Below, piece after piece: positions 13,140 to 28,100 of a stretch of 64,000 bases of DNA. How positions within the stretch are numbered: the first letter of the stretch is position 1; each line of letters begins with the position of its first letter. Where the stretch lies: NCBI GenBank assembly GCA_009869945.1, contig WIXG01000026.1:62001-126000 (forward strand), in the 5' to 3' direction. The notes beneath the pieces were generated by a model. The model had not been told where the DNA came from. It made no database searches and saw only the letters and a program-made list of their open reading frames with translations. The position numbers and the translations under genes are program-made. Origin of the DNA: Mesaphorura yosii (lineage: Eukaryota; Arthropoda; Collembola; Poduromorpha; Tullbergiidae).

Positions 13140-16100
13140 CTGAAACAAAAATTTAAACAGTTTGTTAGAAATTCAAGGTTACTGACGACATAACCTAATG
13201 AAAACGCAAGCGTTTTCATTTGTTTCATACCCTCATCGCAAAATCGGCCACCAAAACCTGCTCAAATTCCATAATGAGTATATGAAATTAGTCCACACTA
13301 CAAAAGCATTAAAATCGGGATACTAATAATGCTCATACCTGCAATACACCTGCAGACATACTCCTTCCCGTTCTTTGATGGAATACATCGGCCGTTTTGA
13401 CACCTGTTATCCTTACAAACATCTTTGGTTTCTTTCACAACCTTCGTCGTGAGAGTGGATTGAACTTGAGCCGCTGATGCGTCTCTTCGAAGAGGTTCTT
13501 CGTCTTGCATGGCCGAGCAACCCGGGACCACTCCTTGTTGCCGCTTGGCATTCACATAATCCAAGCGCTTATTGTTGATATAGACCACTGTCAAACAGCC
13601 TGTCAACGAGTGATGCAGTCAAATAGTCAAAATGAGATAATTTGGATGAACTGAGAGAATGACTGGAATAAATCTTGCCGTGAAATGATGTGCTGTTTCG
13701 CAGATGCCACTGATTTAGTGCCGTGGCAGCAACATTGGGAGGCAATCCGCCAATGTATAGTGGTGTCATTAGTTTCAGCGAGTCCTTTTCGCCATCATTA
13801 ATAATAGACCGAGCCTTTCCTCCATCGACCCTCATAGTAAAATTCTTCTTCACAGCCAGAAGTTCAATCGTGTGCTCTTCTCCATCAGCTATCATTTCGT
13901 AGCTGCGAGCCATTGCATTGATTAGTTTCTTAACGGTACATCTACCTTCAGTACACCAGCTGGAGGCAAAGAGATATACCTATACATCGTTGACGCAGGA
14001 TAGTTCCCAACGTCGTAGCTAATGCGAATCCGTCCCAAAAACAGTTCCACAGCAATGTGCTGTGAATCTCCATCGTAAAGAATTATCCCATTCAGCTCGG
14101 TCGTCGAAAGAATAAGAGTGATGTTCGCCTCTGGCTTCGTGCGCAGGGGTTCCAGTTCAACCCACGAACCATTGCTTCCAATGCTCACGCTCGTCAATGT
14201 TTCACATCGTTTTCCTGTAAATTTTAACAGTTTTGATTAAGGTAATACTTTTATTTTTTAAACCGGGAGAAATTTATACCTGAGTATCCGGGAGTGCATT
14301 TGCAAGTGTAATCAGCGGAATTTTCCGGAAGGAAGCAAAGACCGTGCACACAATCATTGTCCTGACAAGGAGAGGTCTTTGGATACAGCATAGAGACACT
14401 AGGAAGAACTTCGCAATACCGGCCGCTGAACTCTTCAGTACATCTGCAAGTGTACTCGTTAACCCCATCCACACAAGTGCCGCCATTCTACAAGGAATCA
14501 AAAACTTTATCGTAACTTGGGGTTAGATTGTCAAATTGTCAAGGTTTATCAACTCGAACCGAACCTGACACATGTGGTTCGCGCAATCGTCAATGTTGGT
14601 TGTGCAATTCTGATCTTGAAATCCAGGCTTGCATTCACATGTGTAATGTGAGAAATGATCAACGCATTTGGCCCCATTCGCGCATGGATTGTTTTCTTTG
14701 CTGCAGAATGATATCTTCTTCTCGCAATACTCACCTGAAATAAAATTGGTAAGGCGTTAGTTGTTTAAGTTTAGTGCTTGAAAAGTCTTTCAGCAACCAG
14801 ACACCAGAGTGCTTACCAGTAAATCCAGGTTTGCACTGGCATTTATAGTGTCCGACGTAATCAACACATGTGGAATTGTTCTCGCATTTGTTCTTAATGC
14901 AATCATCTTCGTTAATTTCGCATCGGTGACCAACGAATCCATTAGGACACATGCAACTGTAAAAGAGAATAAATTCCATAATTTAACTTTAGTATCCCAG
15001 AAGTGTGCCATTTTGCTGTCTTTGTATACCTGAAGCGCCCTTCTTCGAGTACTTTACAGGTTCCATGATTGATACACGGTTGTCCATAGCAGGCATCAAT
15101 GACCTGCTCACAATGCCTCCCGTGATAGCCCGGGGAGCAGAAACAGATATAATCTCTGTCTGGACGAGCAATGCATGAAGCTCCGTTGGAACACGGAAAG
15201 TTGAAGCAGGCGTTGCATTTCGCCTGGATTGACGCTGGGATGTGATCTGCGAGATTCATAGAGAAGTGAAACATTGGAAAAGTTGGGCGATAGGACCATC
15301 TTGGTTCATGAAGCATGGTCTGACCACTACAGAATTCTTGCCTGTGCATTCAAACGCTCCAGGAGGTGTCGTGAGCAGCAACTTATTCTTCATGGTTTCA
15401 GGCTCGAAACAACGCGCTATGCCCGGTTCCAGGAAATCTCGCTTCACCCAGTCAGCTAACCATTTGAGTCCGCAGTCGCAGAATAGAGGATTTCCACCGA
15501 GAGCCCTGCCCATCAATTGCTTACAATTACTTGGGATTGAAACAAAATTGCTGCAAATGAAGAGAGCGTCTTACAAGTGTGTGATAGAACGAAGGTCGCG
15601 AAAGGTTCCCTCGGGAATCACCGAAATATCATTCGCATGCACGGACCTGTGAAGCGAATGTAGAAGTTAGTAACATGATTCAAAAACGAATGTTCATCTT
15701 TTCACTCACAGTATTCGTAGCGATGTAAGCCCTTTCAGCGCGTCTTTCTCGATGCACTGGAGCTTGTTATAGCTCAAAATCCTAAGTATGAAGAGTTTTC
15801 ATTGTTGCATTTTGTGAAGAACAGCCGTAGATGACGTGTGCAATTAATGGAACTTACAAAGCAGACAATTTCGTCAGATTCGCAAATGCATTGTTAGACA
15901 GCATTCCAATTTGATTGTTGCTCAAGTCCCTGAAATTAAAATTACAAATCATCAACTTGATCGTCACAACAGCGCTAAGAGTAAAGTAGCTACAATTTTG
16001 TCAAATGTTTCAGATGACCAAGTCGAGCTTTGTCAATTCTTTGAATCTCGTTGAAATCCAAGTACAATTCAGATGTCTCGCTCGGAATGCCACTTGGAAT

Positions 16101-19100
16101 CTCTCTCAACTTTGCTCGGCTGCACCAGACCACGGTACCAGTGCAGTTACACTGTGGTGGGCAGTATTCCTCGCCAAGACAACCACGATCGTCACCTGCG
16201 AATGAAGAACATGAGCAAAATGGAGAGATGAACAAAAGAAGCGAACAATGCTTCATCTTCGTTTGCAGCGTTCTACCTATAAAGTTTTACTCTTTCCAGA
16301 TTCTCGAGTTTTCACATTTTTCATCGTGAAGCTCATTCAATGCTTCCTAAATTGCTAGTATAAAGAAGAACTTACTTGTGCATCGGAATTCGTGGGTTGG
16401 GAGGCTTCGAATTAGCGACTCTTTGTGTCGAAGCGGTGCGTGACACTTTGGTCCATCCGAGGTTAACAAAGATTCTTCTCTCCGAAGCCAATCAGAAAAC
16501 CAAGCTAAATGGCAGTTGCAAATAAACATGTTGCCATCAAAGTTCCTGCAAACAAAGTTGGGAAGTCAGTAACGAAAAATTTCTTCCGAAGCTCGGTTGT
16601 CACAGTTGTAAGTTGAATGAAAGAGAGCCAATTCACCGGATGACGAAAGCATGTGTAGGTGAAGTGGTGACGGGGCGATAGTTCGTGTTTTAACTGTTAG
16701 GCATTTGATAGAGATATTGAGCACATTCGGTTTGATTGATGCGATTCTGGAAGCCCTGGCCTACATATTGACTTTACATACGCCGGACAGTTGCAAAGAA
16801 GTCAAGCAAGGAGCAAGAATAAAATTTGCTTTTTGAATCTACAGTCTGAATAGGATAAAATGAACCTTTGCTCAACTTGGGTTCTTGTATAAAATGCGAC
16901 AAAGCAATATGAAGTGAGCCACGCCAACAATAGGACGAAATTTCTTTGTGGCTTTATGTCATGGGTTTCTTTCAAGAGGGAGAGTGGTACAACAGCGTAT
17001 GTGCTTTGATTCAACATTCAACCTTCCGCACCGTTAAGTCTTCCAGCCACTTCCAATCTTTGATTTGGCTAAACTAATTGTGTGTACCTGCTTGCGTGTG
17101 GCTTGGCGGTACTTCAAACTTCCATCCCTGTGCGATGTTCGTCTCATGCCTTGCTCTCACTATTTCTGAATTAATTAAAAATCTACCTGCCTCGCTCTTT
17201 CAGTTATTCCAATGAAAATGAGGTTCTTTTTTATTTTAGTTTCGTCTATTCAAATCACTCGAACTCAGTTTGCACTCGACTCGGATTCAATTGAAAAACT
17301 TTTCTCATTTCATTCTCACATAAATTTTCTTTCGTTTTTCTTGCTACAAAGACAAATATCACACTGTCTAAAATGGTTTTGTAATTGCGCCTTTCCTTTG
17401 CTACGAATCTATTCCGTCGCCTCGTCTATTTCCAATATGATCTTTATTGTCAGATTTAATCAATCTTTGTTGAAAATGGAATGGGCTGCAGTAGAATCCA
17501 GAGTGCATAGGAAATGGAACTTGGTGAAGTCATACACAACTAAACCGAACTGATGACATGGCGAAGTGGGCCAGCGGCAAGAGATGCTGAAGTGGTGCAA
17601 ATGATTTCGAATGAGCTTGTGCTCATATTTGATTCACATCGTTGTAGAATGCATGCGAAGGAAATAAAACTTGGTTGCGCAAAGTATGTTTTGATATTCG
17701 GAAGTAGCTGACACAGACTTACAGCGATTGTAGATTCGGTAAATGTTCAAAGGATCCAGGCATAATGCACGATATCTGGTTGCCTGCCAAAGACCTATAA
17801 TAAATACAGTCAGAGTAAATCTAGCAACCATAAATAAATCGCAGGCAGGCAAGACGGTAGTTTAAGTAAGGAGATTGCGTTTCACTATTCATTCAAGTGC
17901 ATTCACTCACGAATTCATTTCCCGTTACAAACGATTTAGCAAAATGTTGGAGTTTACATGAATAGACATGGAATCGAATGATCGAGTCAAATAAACAAAA
18001 ACTTTAAACTTCAAACGTGTACATTGCAATGGAACGACGACACACACACGTGCCATATCTTCTAATTCAGTCGCCTGAGCTGAGCTGAGTGTGCATTTCG
18101 AGCACACGGAAATCGGAACATGTTCATGGAAAATATTTCAATCTTGCGCTTTGTATGCGCCTCTTTGATTCAGCTCGGCTGCTTTCCTACATTTCAGCAT
18201 TGTATCAATATTTCACTTTCGGCTTTTTCAATTTTCATGCACACTAGGCTTGACTTGAGTGCGTCTCCTCACATCATTAGAATTTATAAACGACCTTTGC
18301 CTGCCTTCCGCTTGCAGAACGCGCGCATGGGGCCAGCAGTTGCACTTACAATGTTTTCAAATTCGTCAGTCCCACAAACATTTTGTTATTAATTTCTTTG
18401 AATTTGTTCCCGGCAAGTGTGCTGTGAATCACAAAAGACATGTAAATTAGTTGCAGCTGGGATTTGGATTACCAAATATTTTGATCAGGACGTTGTCCAC
18501 ACCAATCTAATTCTAGAACGTAGATGAATGAAACGTGGGAGGTTGTGAATGAAGGAACAGTGTAAAATCTGGTATATCAAACTTTGTCCACAATTTGGTA
18601 GGAACCTGTAGATTGCAACCAGAAGGAATAAAATTCGACATACAGTTCGATGAGGGCCGACGCATCTCGAAACGCTCCGTCTTCAATGGTTGAAATTCGA
18701 TTTCCACTCAAATCCAGCTTTTGTAAGTTTGGAAAGAGCGCAACCCAGCCAGTCCGAACTCTTGTCAGATCATTTCCAGATAAAATTCTAAACATTTCAC
18801 GGAATCAAAGCATGAAATTTATTCCCGACTCTCCAAGAAAAGTTGCAGCGGGGTAAAAGTGCATGTTACTCACAAATGAACCAAATGCTCAGGAATGTCT
18901 TGCGGAATTTCTCGAAGCTCTCGCTTTGAGCAGTCCACTGCTGTGCCCTCACACACGCATTCCGACGGACATTTCATGGCTGCGCACTGGTCAACGAAAC
19001 TCTTGCTTTCTTCTCCGTCGCCTGAGAATGTCGTAACAATAAATTACCAAAGGATCTTCAAATTGACCCTCGCCACGAAGTCATTGAGGCATGGCGTTCT

Positions 19101-22100
19101 CCCTTTTCTTAATTCAAGGCGGAAAAGTTAAGCATATAACACTCGAGGGGAACGATGCAGAAACAAATTAAAACCTGCCATGGCGGACAACATAATTCGA
19201 AACAAACTTAGGGGATATTGGGCAAGGACACAGCACATGAGTGGCATTACATTTCATTTTTTCTTCTCGGAAAGCAGCAAGACGCCTCCTCTGCATTCTC
19301 TTCGGGCTTTCGCATTTTGCACCAGACGTCTCGATCGGGTTACGATGCAAGTAATCGGATAACCAGCGAAGCCGGCAGTCGCAGAAAAACGGATTCCTCG
19401 CCAAATGCCTGCAAAACAAATGCTTTATTAAAACTCATTATAAACAAATTATTTTTATTGGAATAATCAAATTGGATCAAAACCTTAAGCAAGACCCGGA
19501 ACTTAAATATTTTGCCGCATTTTCTATCGAAGCCTTCATTGCGGTTGTATTTACTCCTTGTTACTATGTCGATTTAGCATAATCCAAGTCAAAATTAAAA
19601 TTTCCTCATATGGCCCTGTTTCCCAATAATTAAACTTTCCAGATGAGGTACACAATACGGCGACCTTTGGAGTGTAATTCCCTTTGGTTTGTGAAATGAA
19701 GATGGATTTACGACAAACGGCTCAATTAACGTTTTAGACTCAAACCCAACACCTTTTGCCCAATGGTAAGTGACGCTTAAAGTCACAGAAGTTTCATTTA
19801 ATCGTACATGGTACGCAGTTTTGCTGGTTGAAGGCATCGGTTTAAAGGCAAATGCATCGCACGAGTCACACAATCACTACCGCAGCTTGTACGCTGGATG
19901 AGAGACAAAAGAACCAGGATTTACGAGTGGGATTTTGGAACCCGAAACAAAAAATGAGTTTCATTATTGACGCTGGAAAGGAAACTGCTGGTCGCTTCGA
20001 ACCGATAAGACTGTTCGACTTCAGTGCAGCCAAGCTACCCTCGCACCCGTCCAGCTCTGATAGATCGGCTTATTCTTTTCAATTTTAATATCATCATCGC
20101 GCTAGAGGAAGTTAGTTACGCTGGGACAACGGCGGAGATAATCCCACTCTAACTTGGCCACAAAGGAGAAAGTGCTGGGTCGATTTAGTCGGTGGAGAGA
20201 AACACGGCTGCAAACTTCAATTTACTTCCTTATTTGTGCGGTTGGATTTGTATGAGGAGCTCGATTTAGGACCGAGTGCACATTTTATAATGCAGAAATA
20301 AGAAGCCGGCGTTTGGAAGCAGTGAAAGGCTGAGAATACTTTCTTGCTTGTGCTCTCCACCTTGGAGACTTGGTTAGCTCTGTCCGTAGCGCTTTATATT
20401 CATTCTAACAAGTGCCCCCAAGGAAAATCCAAATTGTCAACGTAGACACTTTTTCGCTTTAAAAAAGAGAAACTGGAAAAGACTCGACTGATTCGCAGGG
20501 GTTTCTCGTTTCTTGGCCAAACAACAATAATAACGTACCCGCACAATGCGAGGAAAAGATGAGGGCAATAAAAATAGAAAGGGAAAACTTTTAAACTACT
20601 TTCTTTCAAAATTATTCTACCGTTTCAGAAGATAGTAACTACATCTGAGGGAAGCGCATTCAGAAGATCCTCCGACAACCAAAGTTTCGAATTTGCTTGG
20701 AACACGCATGAATGTGCAACTAATGTATGAGTTTTACAATTCCGGGTTTTGCAGGACTTGCAACTTTAATGCTGCTCAAATATCTCAATAAATATTCCAA
20801 TCCCACTCGTTTATTTATGAAGTTGGTACCGATCACAGCGCTATTTTAAGGCCAGTCATTTCCCCAAGTTGTACGTATTCTGTTTCCAAGTGGAATGTGA
20901 AGTGCTTCTCTCTAATTGACAAATTATCCTGGACATATTTGCCTTACTAAGCATATGAAACTAGCCGCAAAAGCAATCGAACGATAGCGAGTGGTATGCA
21001 TGAAATTAAATTGTCGCATTTTGCACTTACAGTGTTTGGATGTTGCGGAGTGAATCGAAGGTTCCATTCTCCAGACTCTGAATTTTGTTGTCATATAGGG
21101 ACCTGCAAAACGTTACCAGAATAATAAGAAAGACACGAAATTAATAAATGTCACGATTGTGTTTTGTCATGTTTATAACACTGGAAAACGAAATTCAGCT
21201 GTCCATTCATATTTCAGATTCATGCTCCTGAGTCTAGCCTGCATTAAGAGTCGAATAAAATAAGCTGGTTGGCACTCACAATAAATTCAGGCTCTGGAGG
21301 TCCCGGAACAGATCTGGACGAATGCAAGTGATTCGATTGGCATTCAGGAGCCTGCACAGAGAAGACGATTCATATATAACTACAAACAATTGGGCACGGT
21401 TGGTAATTTGATGCAGTGTGTCGTGAATTGTGAAGAATAAAAAGAGTGACCACAGCAGGAAGAAATTGCTGCCGATGCTAAACAAGGACAACTTCTATTC
21501 GGTCATTACTATAATTTGTATGTGACATTATTACATTTTGTTTCGAAAACAAGAAATTCAAAGGGAACAAGCACTAAGAAAATCTGATGAGGTTGCCAAC
21601 CCATAAAGACTTTTAGGAATGAGAAACATTATTGGATTGGGTTGGGTTCTCCAACACATTGTTGTATTTCCTCAGTAAAAATAATGACGTGTCTCAGATT
21701 CCTTCGTCCTCCAGTTTCTGGTGGTGGCAGTGGTTAGATGAACCATTACTAAGCACAAGGGACGTTATGCTCGCCAGAAGCGCCGTGGACTTACGTTTCA
21801 GACCGCAAGACCATTTTCTGGTCCACGCATTATCGTGTCCATCAGTAGTCAGTCAGTCAGTCTGGTACTTTTGAGCACGGAAAAGTGTCTTCTTTCTTCA
21901 TTTAACAAAACCACACGACTCACCAACAACTTTACAGTTAACTACCTCGTTAACAACTTCACTACATACATTTCTCTTAAAGGAGAAAAATAGAATCGAC
22001 GAGGAACCAAACACTTGACTCCTGCTGCGCCGAGAATCTTTATGAAATTAAGGATCTAGTAGCACAGAAATTGAAAACTGCTGCGGACCAAAGAAAGAGC

Positions 22101-25100
22101 GCTGAGCTTGGCATGGGCCGCGATTTCCACACACTGATTTATTAGTATTCTGAAAGCCAACACATTACGAGAGAACTGTCATTAAGAATAATGACAACCC
22201 AGAAGAGATAGACAATACTCTTCAGTTTCACTTTTCGTGCCTTTTCCGTCCGACTGTGCCCATTCTTATGACCGTAATAATAGTCTCAGTTTCATCTCGA
22301 GAGGCGACCGAAACTTGGGTGGCTGTAGCCAGAGCTTGGGAGACTCGATGCGAGCAAAAACGAAGGGAAGGAGAGAACCTTTGGCCGAGAAGGTACAACG
22401 TCGTTATTAATTACAAAGTTGGAGACACGCAAATTACAATGTTTGGTGAACATTTGCATATTAATGGGTCGCAGAAGACACAAAAGTCATCACTTTATGA
22501 ATGAAACTTGCCGCATGAAATAATTAGTATGTAAATAAATGAATACGAAATTCTTTGTGGATCGGTGGCGCTTTGGGTCTTGCTTCGCGTGCATTCGGTT
22601 AATTCGAGGAGAAAGTGTCACAATTAATCCTACAGGAATAAATTACGTGCCGCTGAAATGCTTCTTCGTTTGCTCGCTACTTTTACTTGTACTCGCGTGA
22701 TAAACTGAATCTATTGCCCTGTTGACACTTTTCAATTATGTGGTGAATTTACTTTCGTTAACGTGCTATATGATTATCGGATCACACAAGACAGTAATCA
22801 GCACGGCCTCAGGATCATTCTTGCTTATTAGCACACACTCATAATGAATGATTTATCATTTCCAAATAAATCGTCTCTGTTGGTATACACGCTCAGTACA
22901 TTGCCGACCCAAGTCAGTCGGGACTCGGGTAGTCTTGAAAGTCCATAAATCTCACATTACGCATCCATATAAGTTAATGCTGGTACTGCTGGGTTTGGCG
23001 CTAGAGACTTGTTGCCTGTCTGCCTCTCGTCGAAAGGCATAATTTTCTATTAGAATTTTTTACCGGCTTCGGCGCTCGTAGTACGCGAACGTATTTAAAT
23101 AAAACGGAAAACGCGTAAACGATCCAGAGAACTGGAAGAGGGAAGCGACGAGGAGGATGAGAGGAAGGAAGAGGTTTCCAGCTCCAGTATATAGAGGACT
23201 GAGTAGGTTTGTGTGTTTGTAAATTAGATTCTCATCAAAATGTCATAAATCATAGAACGGTTTGGCGTTTCTCTCTTACAAAAGTTGAAGCGATGTGAGT
23301 CCATGAAATATTCCTGGAGGTAATACACTGATGCGATTTCCATAAAGAACCCTGAAAATACACAAAACAACATCTCAATATCCTATTCCGCATCCGAGGC
23401 TGATAATAATATTACTGCGACTGGAAGTCAACTTCCTTCCTTCTACCTTTGTCCCGAGGAAAACTCCGCGAACAAAGCGAAATTAAATCACAAAGTGTTG
23501 GCTTAAGGAATTGGGGAGAGAAAAGTGCATGCAAATACTTTTTCTTTTAGTTATTTCGGGAAGGACAAAGCAAAGACGCAGCTGAGAGACAAAAGAAATA
23601 GAAAACTTCCATTTCATTTCATATTTCCATTTTCCGAGCCTCTCACACTCTCACAACTACATTATGCGGCTTAAATTGCCTGGCACAAGAGCGTGAGCTT
23701 GAAGACGCCTCTGTCGCCTGTGCTGGATATTCAGATTCTTCTCAAATTACCTTTATTACTTCACCGTTACAGAAATGGATACGGTTTCAGTCTCATAGCA
23801 GCTTCGTCAAGAGGAAGTTCAGTGTATAATGCGTATCCAATGCTTCCACAAACGTGTAAGAAATAGTTTGGAAGAAGAGACGTTGAGAAAGCAAGAGCAC
23901 GTTACAGCTAGTGACAAAATGACAGAGAAAGTACATAATAGCGATCCGGCCACGCTGTGCTGTGTGTTGGAATATTCCGTAGTCTCTTATAATGCAACAC
24001 ACAATTCAATTTTACCGAAATTGTTTTCTCTGTGACATTTTCTACTTCAGCGTTTCTCGGTTAACTTTGCAGAATGAGAAAAATGATCGGCCATCAAACT
24101 CGTCCTAGGAAGACGCGCCAAGAAACTCAATATCTATATACGTTTATGCTAAATAATGGGAGCTTTGACTTTGATTTATACTTGGAAATTTCTATGAGTC
24201 AAAAATTTAAAGTTCAGAACCGAAGCGTAAAAATGTATTTTGGCATGCGAATAAAGGGCAATTATAAGCCGAGGTGGGGTAGACTTACAACGATGTGAGA
24301 GACTTTAGATTGCGAAATACGTCCACGGATATCTTCTGGATTTGGTTGTTGCTCAGATCCCTGCGAAATGCCAGACCCAGAATAAATACAATAATACAGG
24401 TATTTACTCCTCCCAAACAAGAGCTCGTAAAACAAAACCATTTTATTGCACGTAAGTTAAATGAGCATGAACGTACAATCTGCGAAGACGCTTGTACGAG
24501 GAAAATGCTCCAGGTGGTATTTCCGTGATTTCATTTTGCTCCAGTCGCCTATTAAAAATTGAAAAAAAAGCAATTAGTTTTCAGCACTCGCAAAAACAAG
24601 TTTAGGCCTGTAAACAACCTGTCTGGTTTTTCTCAAAGTCTAGAAAATAACCCAAACAGCTGAACAAGTAAAATGTTCTTACAATTCAATGACATTCTCG
24701 GGGAAGACGTCTGGAACATGTTTGAGAGCCAAGTCTCTGCAGTCCACCACACCGTCGGCACAGACACAGGGATGCGGACAATCTTCTTCTCCGCCGCATT
24801 TGCTCCAAGTTCTTTCAATTACACCTGCATTAAGGCATCATTGCATCACATTACATGCTGGTAAAGGAATTCAGAATCTCGCAAACGCCAAAACCTAAGC
24901 CAGTAGTCGAATCACCAAACAGACCAATCACTTTCTATTGTAAGAAAACTCGACTTCCGTCGGATTGCTTATTGGGTTTCCACACACGACAGAGCTGCAG
25001 TGGACAGGACAGGAATTGAGTAATACAGTTCAGCTTGTCATTCTGATTGAATTCTTGAGTCAAAAATGAAAAATCGAATTTCTCAAAATCAAGACGTCTA

Positions 25101-28100
25101 TCTGCTAAATGCATTTGAAGGCGGCGAGTGATTTTTAGATATTCGAAACGCGTCAAGTCAAGACGCGAAATATCATCGAGTATTTCGTAGCTGAAGGAAA
25201 TTTTACGCTTGACAACCACTCGCGTGGTGAGAAGTACAAAACATGACAAATTCAGAACTACAGTTAGAAGAAGTAAAGGAGGAACTCCAAATCAGTCTTC
25301 CGAAAATTTTCGACACAAATCAGAACCGGAAAAGATAAAGAGGAAAAGCATACAAAGGAGATACTGATTTATGACAAGGCAAACAAATTGAGCCAATTTG
25401 TATTAGATAAGAATGCCGAATGCATGCCAACATTTGTAAGCAACGACCGAATCGAATCAAGTCGAAAGGAATGGAATGTGAGGATATGCGAGCATTGTAG
25501 CTTATCATGATTAAGGTTCAGCTCATAACCACGTGCAGCAGGAGGGAGCAAGCGGTAGTGACGAGAAGCAGCATACTTATGACAAATGGGACACCGAGTT
25601 ACAGATACGCGGTAACGCTTAAAGCAAATTCTTTGATTTTTATTCATAAATTCCTGTGCTTATCTGCAATTATGAGATTTTCAACTTGGATCTGGTTCAA
25701 AGATTCTGGCAGTGATAAGATCCCATTACTGCTCTATCCTGCATTTATGGAAGTTGAATTTACTCCACAAAAGTTTATCAGCTCTACTTAAGAGACCTAG
25801 AAAGGTGAATTCTGAGTTCACATGGTAATATCTGAATCCACGTGTCGTGGTGTTGCACAAGACATATAAATCTCATTACGATAATCATCATCACAAGAGT
25901 ACAGTATCTCCGTCTTTCATTCATGAACTCTGCTTTTCGCACAAACTCATTATGTGTTCCTAAAGTAACTCACAGCTATCACGGCGCAGCAGGTGCGTGC
26001 TGTGTTTCCGAAGAATTCTCAAAGAATAAAACTTTTGTTCCAGAATTTGAATACCATGAGCAAAATATGAATAGAAAAAACGTAAGACTGAAGAACTTTC
26101 TTTTGTTCTTGACATTTGACACACATGACATGACAAGCGACAAGATGGAAGATGAAGAACGAAAGTCGTGTGGAACACATTGACACATAACAACAAAGGC
26201 AATTATTGATTTTTCTGAGCTCCAGAAATGCGTGAGTGGAGTCTGTCTCTCGATCTGTTTGACATTTTCACGAATTCTGTGGATGTTCGTGCGAAAGTCT
26301 GACTCTCCAGCACCGCACGAAACTCAGGTATGAGATCCATCTTCCCAATCACGCAAAAATGTACAAACAAACCGTACGCGGAATGCTGTCGAACTTCAAC
26401 TGACACACACACAAATGAAGAGACAAGAACAATTCCTGGAAGGAGCTTATTTATTTCGAGTTTGATTTATTTATTCATCTGAATCAATTTGTGTTCATGG
26501 TCGACTAAAACTACCAGTGCGTTCGGTTGCCCTTTTGGGAGCGACTCCCTCTTTCCCTTACATTCACAAACTTAGGCAAGTCATGCACTTGGCACTTGGT
26601 TCACGTGCCTCGGCCAATCTGTCTCATTTGTCAATTACTGCATGCATAATTAACGTTCTCATGGAATCTTTTCAGCCTGCCTAATGTGGCATTCCTCTCC
26701 TGCGAGTGTCTGACATTTGAAACTTCTTGTCTACGAATTTCTCTCGTCTTTGTCTTGTAAGTTGACATTTAGCTATGACATTGTGGTGATGTCTTTGTCA
26801 AGTCAAGTTGGCCATGTTTTTAAATGCATTCGTGTAAAACATGGTTTAAACCAATTAAGCTCTAACTTCGGCTTAGGAATGCGCTTATGGGAAATGTGAC
26901 CGTTGTAGCCACAGAACATAAATCTTGTTAATCAGTGTTTCAGTCTTTCCACTGAATGTTCTTTTGAAGCGTTACAAAGCCATGCCAAGTATTTTGGCTT
27001 ATGTCAAGTGCATAAATCATCCTCTTGCCTGTAATTATTTCCTACCTGCACACTTGAATTCAGATTCCAAAACATCCTCCACGGATTTGTCGCGCAAGTG
27101 ATATGGAGAGTTACACTTTGCGTGAGATGATTTTGTAGATCTCCCGAGCCATTTCGCCAGCCAAACCAAATGACAATCGCAAATCAGTGGGTTGTCGCCC
27201 AAGCTGATTTGCTTCAACTTGCTTAAATCTTCGAAAGTATCCTTTTGCATCGATGTCAAGTTGTTGCTGTCTAAATTTCTGCAAAGTAGAACAGTAGGTT
27301 GAAACTGAAATAGAAGAGCTATACGCACGAGAAACACGCGCAACGCGGAAACAACAACTTACAAGCTCTCCAAGTCCTTCAGTTGGCGAATGGATGCTTC
27401 ATCGATGCATGTCAGTTGATTGTGGTCCAACGATCTGTTCAATAAATTGAAATGTGCTAAGAAAATTGAGCTGTCGGAGAACTTCCTCGTAGACGATTTG
27501 AGCCATAGCGACTTGTCAAATGTTGAAACTTGAAAAAATTTCAAATAAATAAACACAGCAATCTATTTTGCCAAACTTACAATGTTTTCAATGAGGTGGG
27601 TCCCAGCAGTGATCGTTTGCGTATGGCACTCAGCTGATTGTAGCTCAGGTCTCTGTGAACGAAATGAACAACTCATTAATAAAGGCTACGAACTTTGATG
27701 TGACAAAATTGTGCTGAAATGTTGTACAGGGGAATCTTCCGCCATTGTAAAAAATTGTCTTATGGTCATACGGGCTGGAATCCGTCTTGTGAAAATCAAA
27801 AAGATTGTCCATCCGCTTTCATGGCATGTTGCTTGATACAGATTGTCAGGCATGTAGCAAGCAATAAAGTCAATCAGTAAGTCTATTTCGGTCTGATAAT
27901 TCATTGCATTTCCCAGTCCGGATGTAAATTTTGTTAAGTGAGCAGTTGTCAAACATTGAGATATTCTTAAATAAACCCGACACGCCATGTGCTGAGCAGA
28001 TGAAAATATTTCTGCAATTTAAAGTTACTGAAAAAAATAAATATTTCACAAAATATATTTCGCAAAAATTCGGCTTACGAGTTTAACCCCTCAAATGCTG

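Noticed and set aside
13604..13678. GT donors (for example CTCA|GTTCAT) as an alternative to the GC donor of exon 30.
   Set aside because: They are weak and would insert about ten residues, breaking the conserved HGC of laminin G.
15242..15652. 136-codon plus-strand ORF.
   Set aside because: It is the antisense shadow of slit exons 23-24 and neighbouring introns.
19168..19250. Continuation of the D2 C-cap reading frame beyond 19251.
   Set aside because: It departs from all Slits, meets a stop, and misses the D3 N-cap exon. The GTAATG donor restores the conserved Cys.
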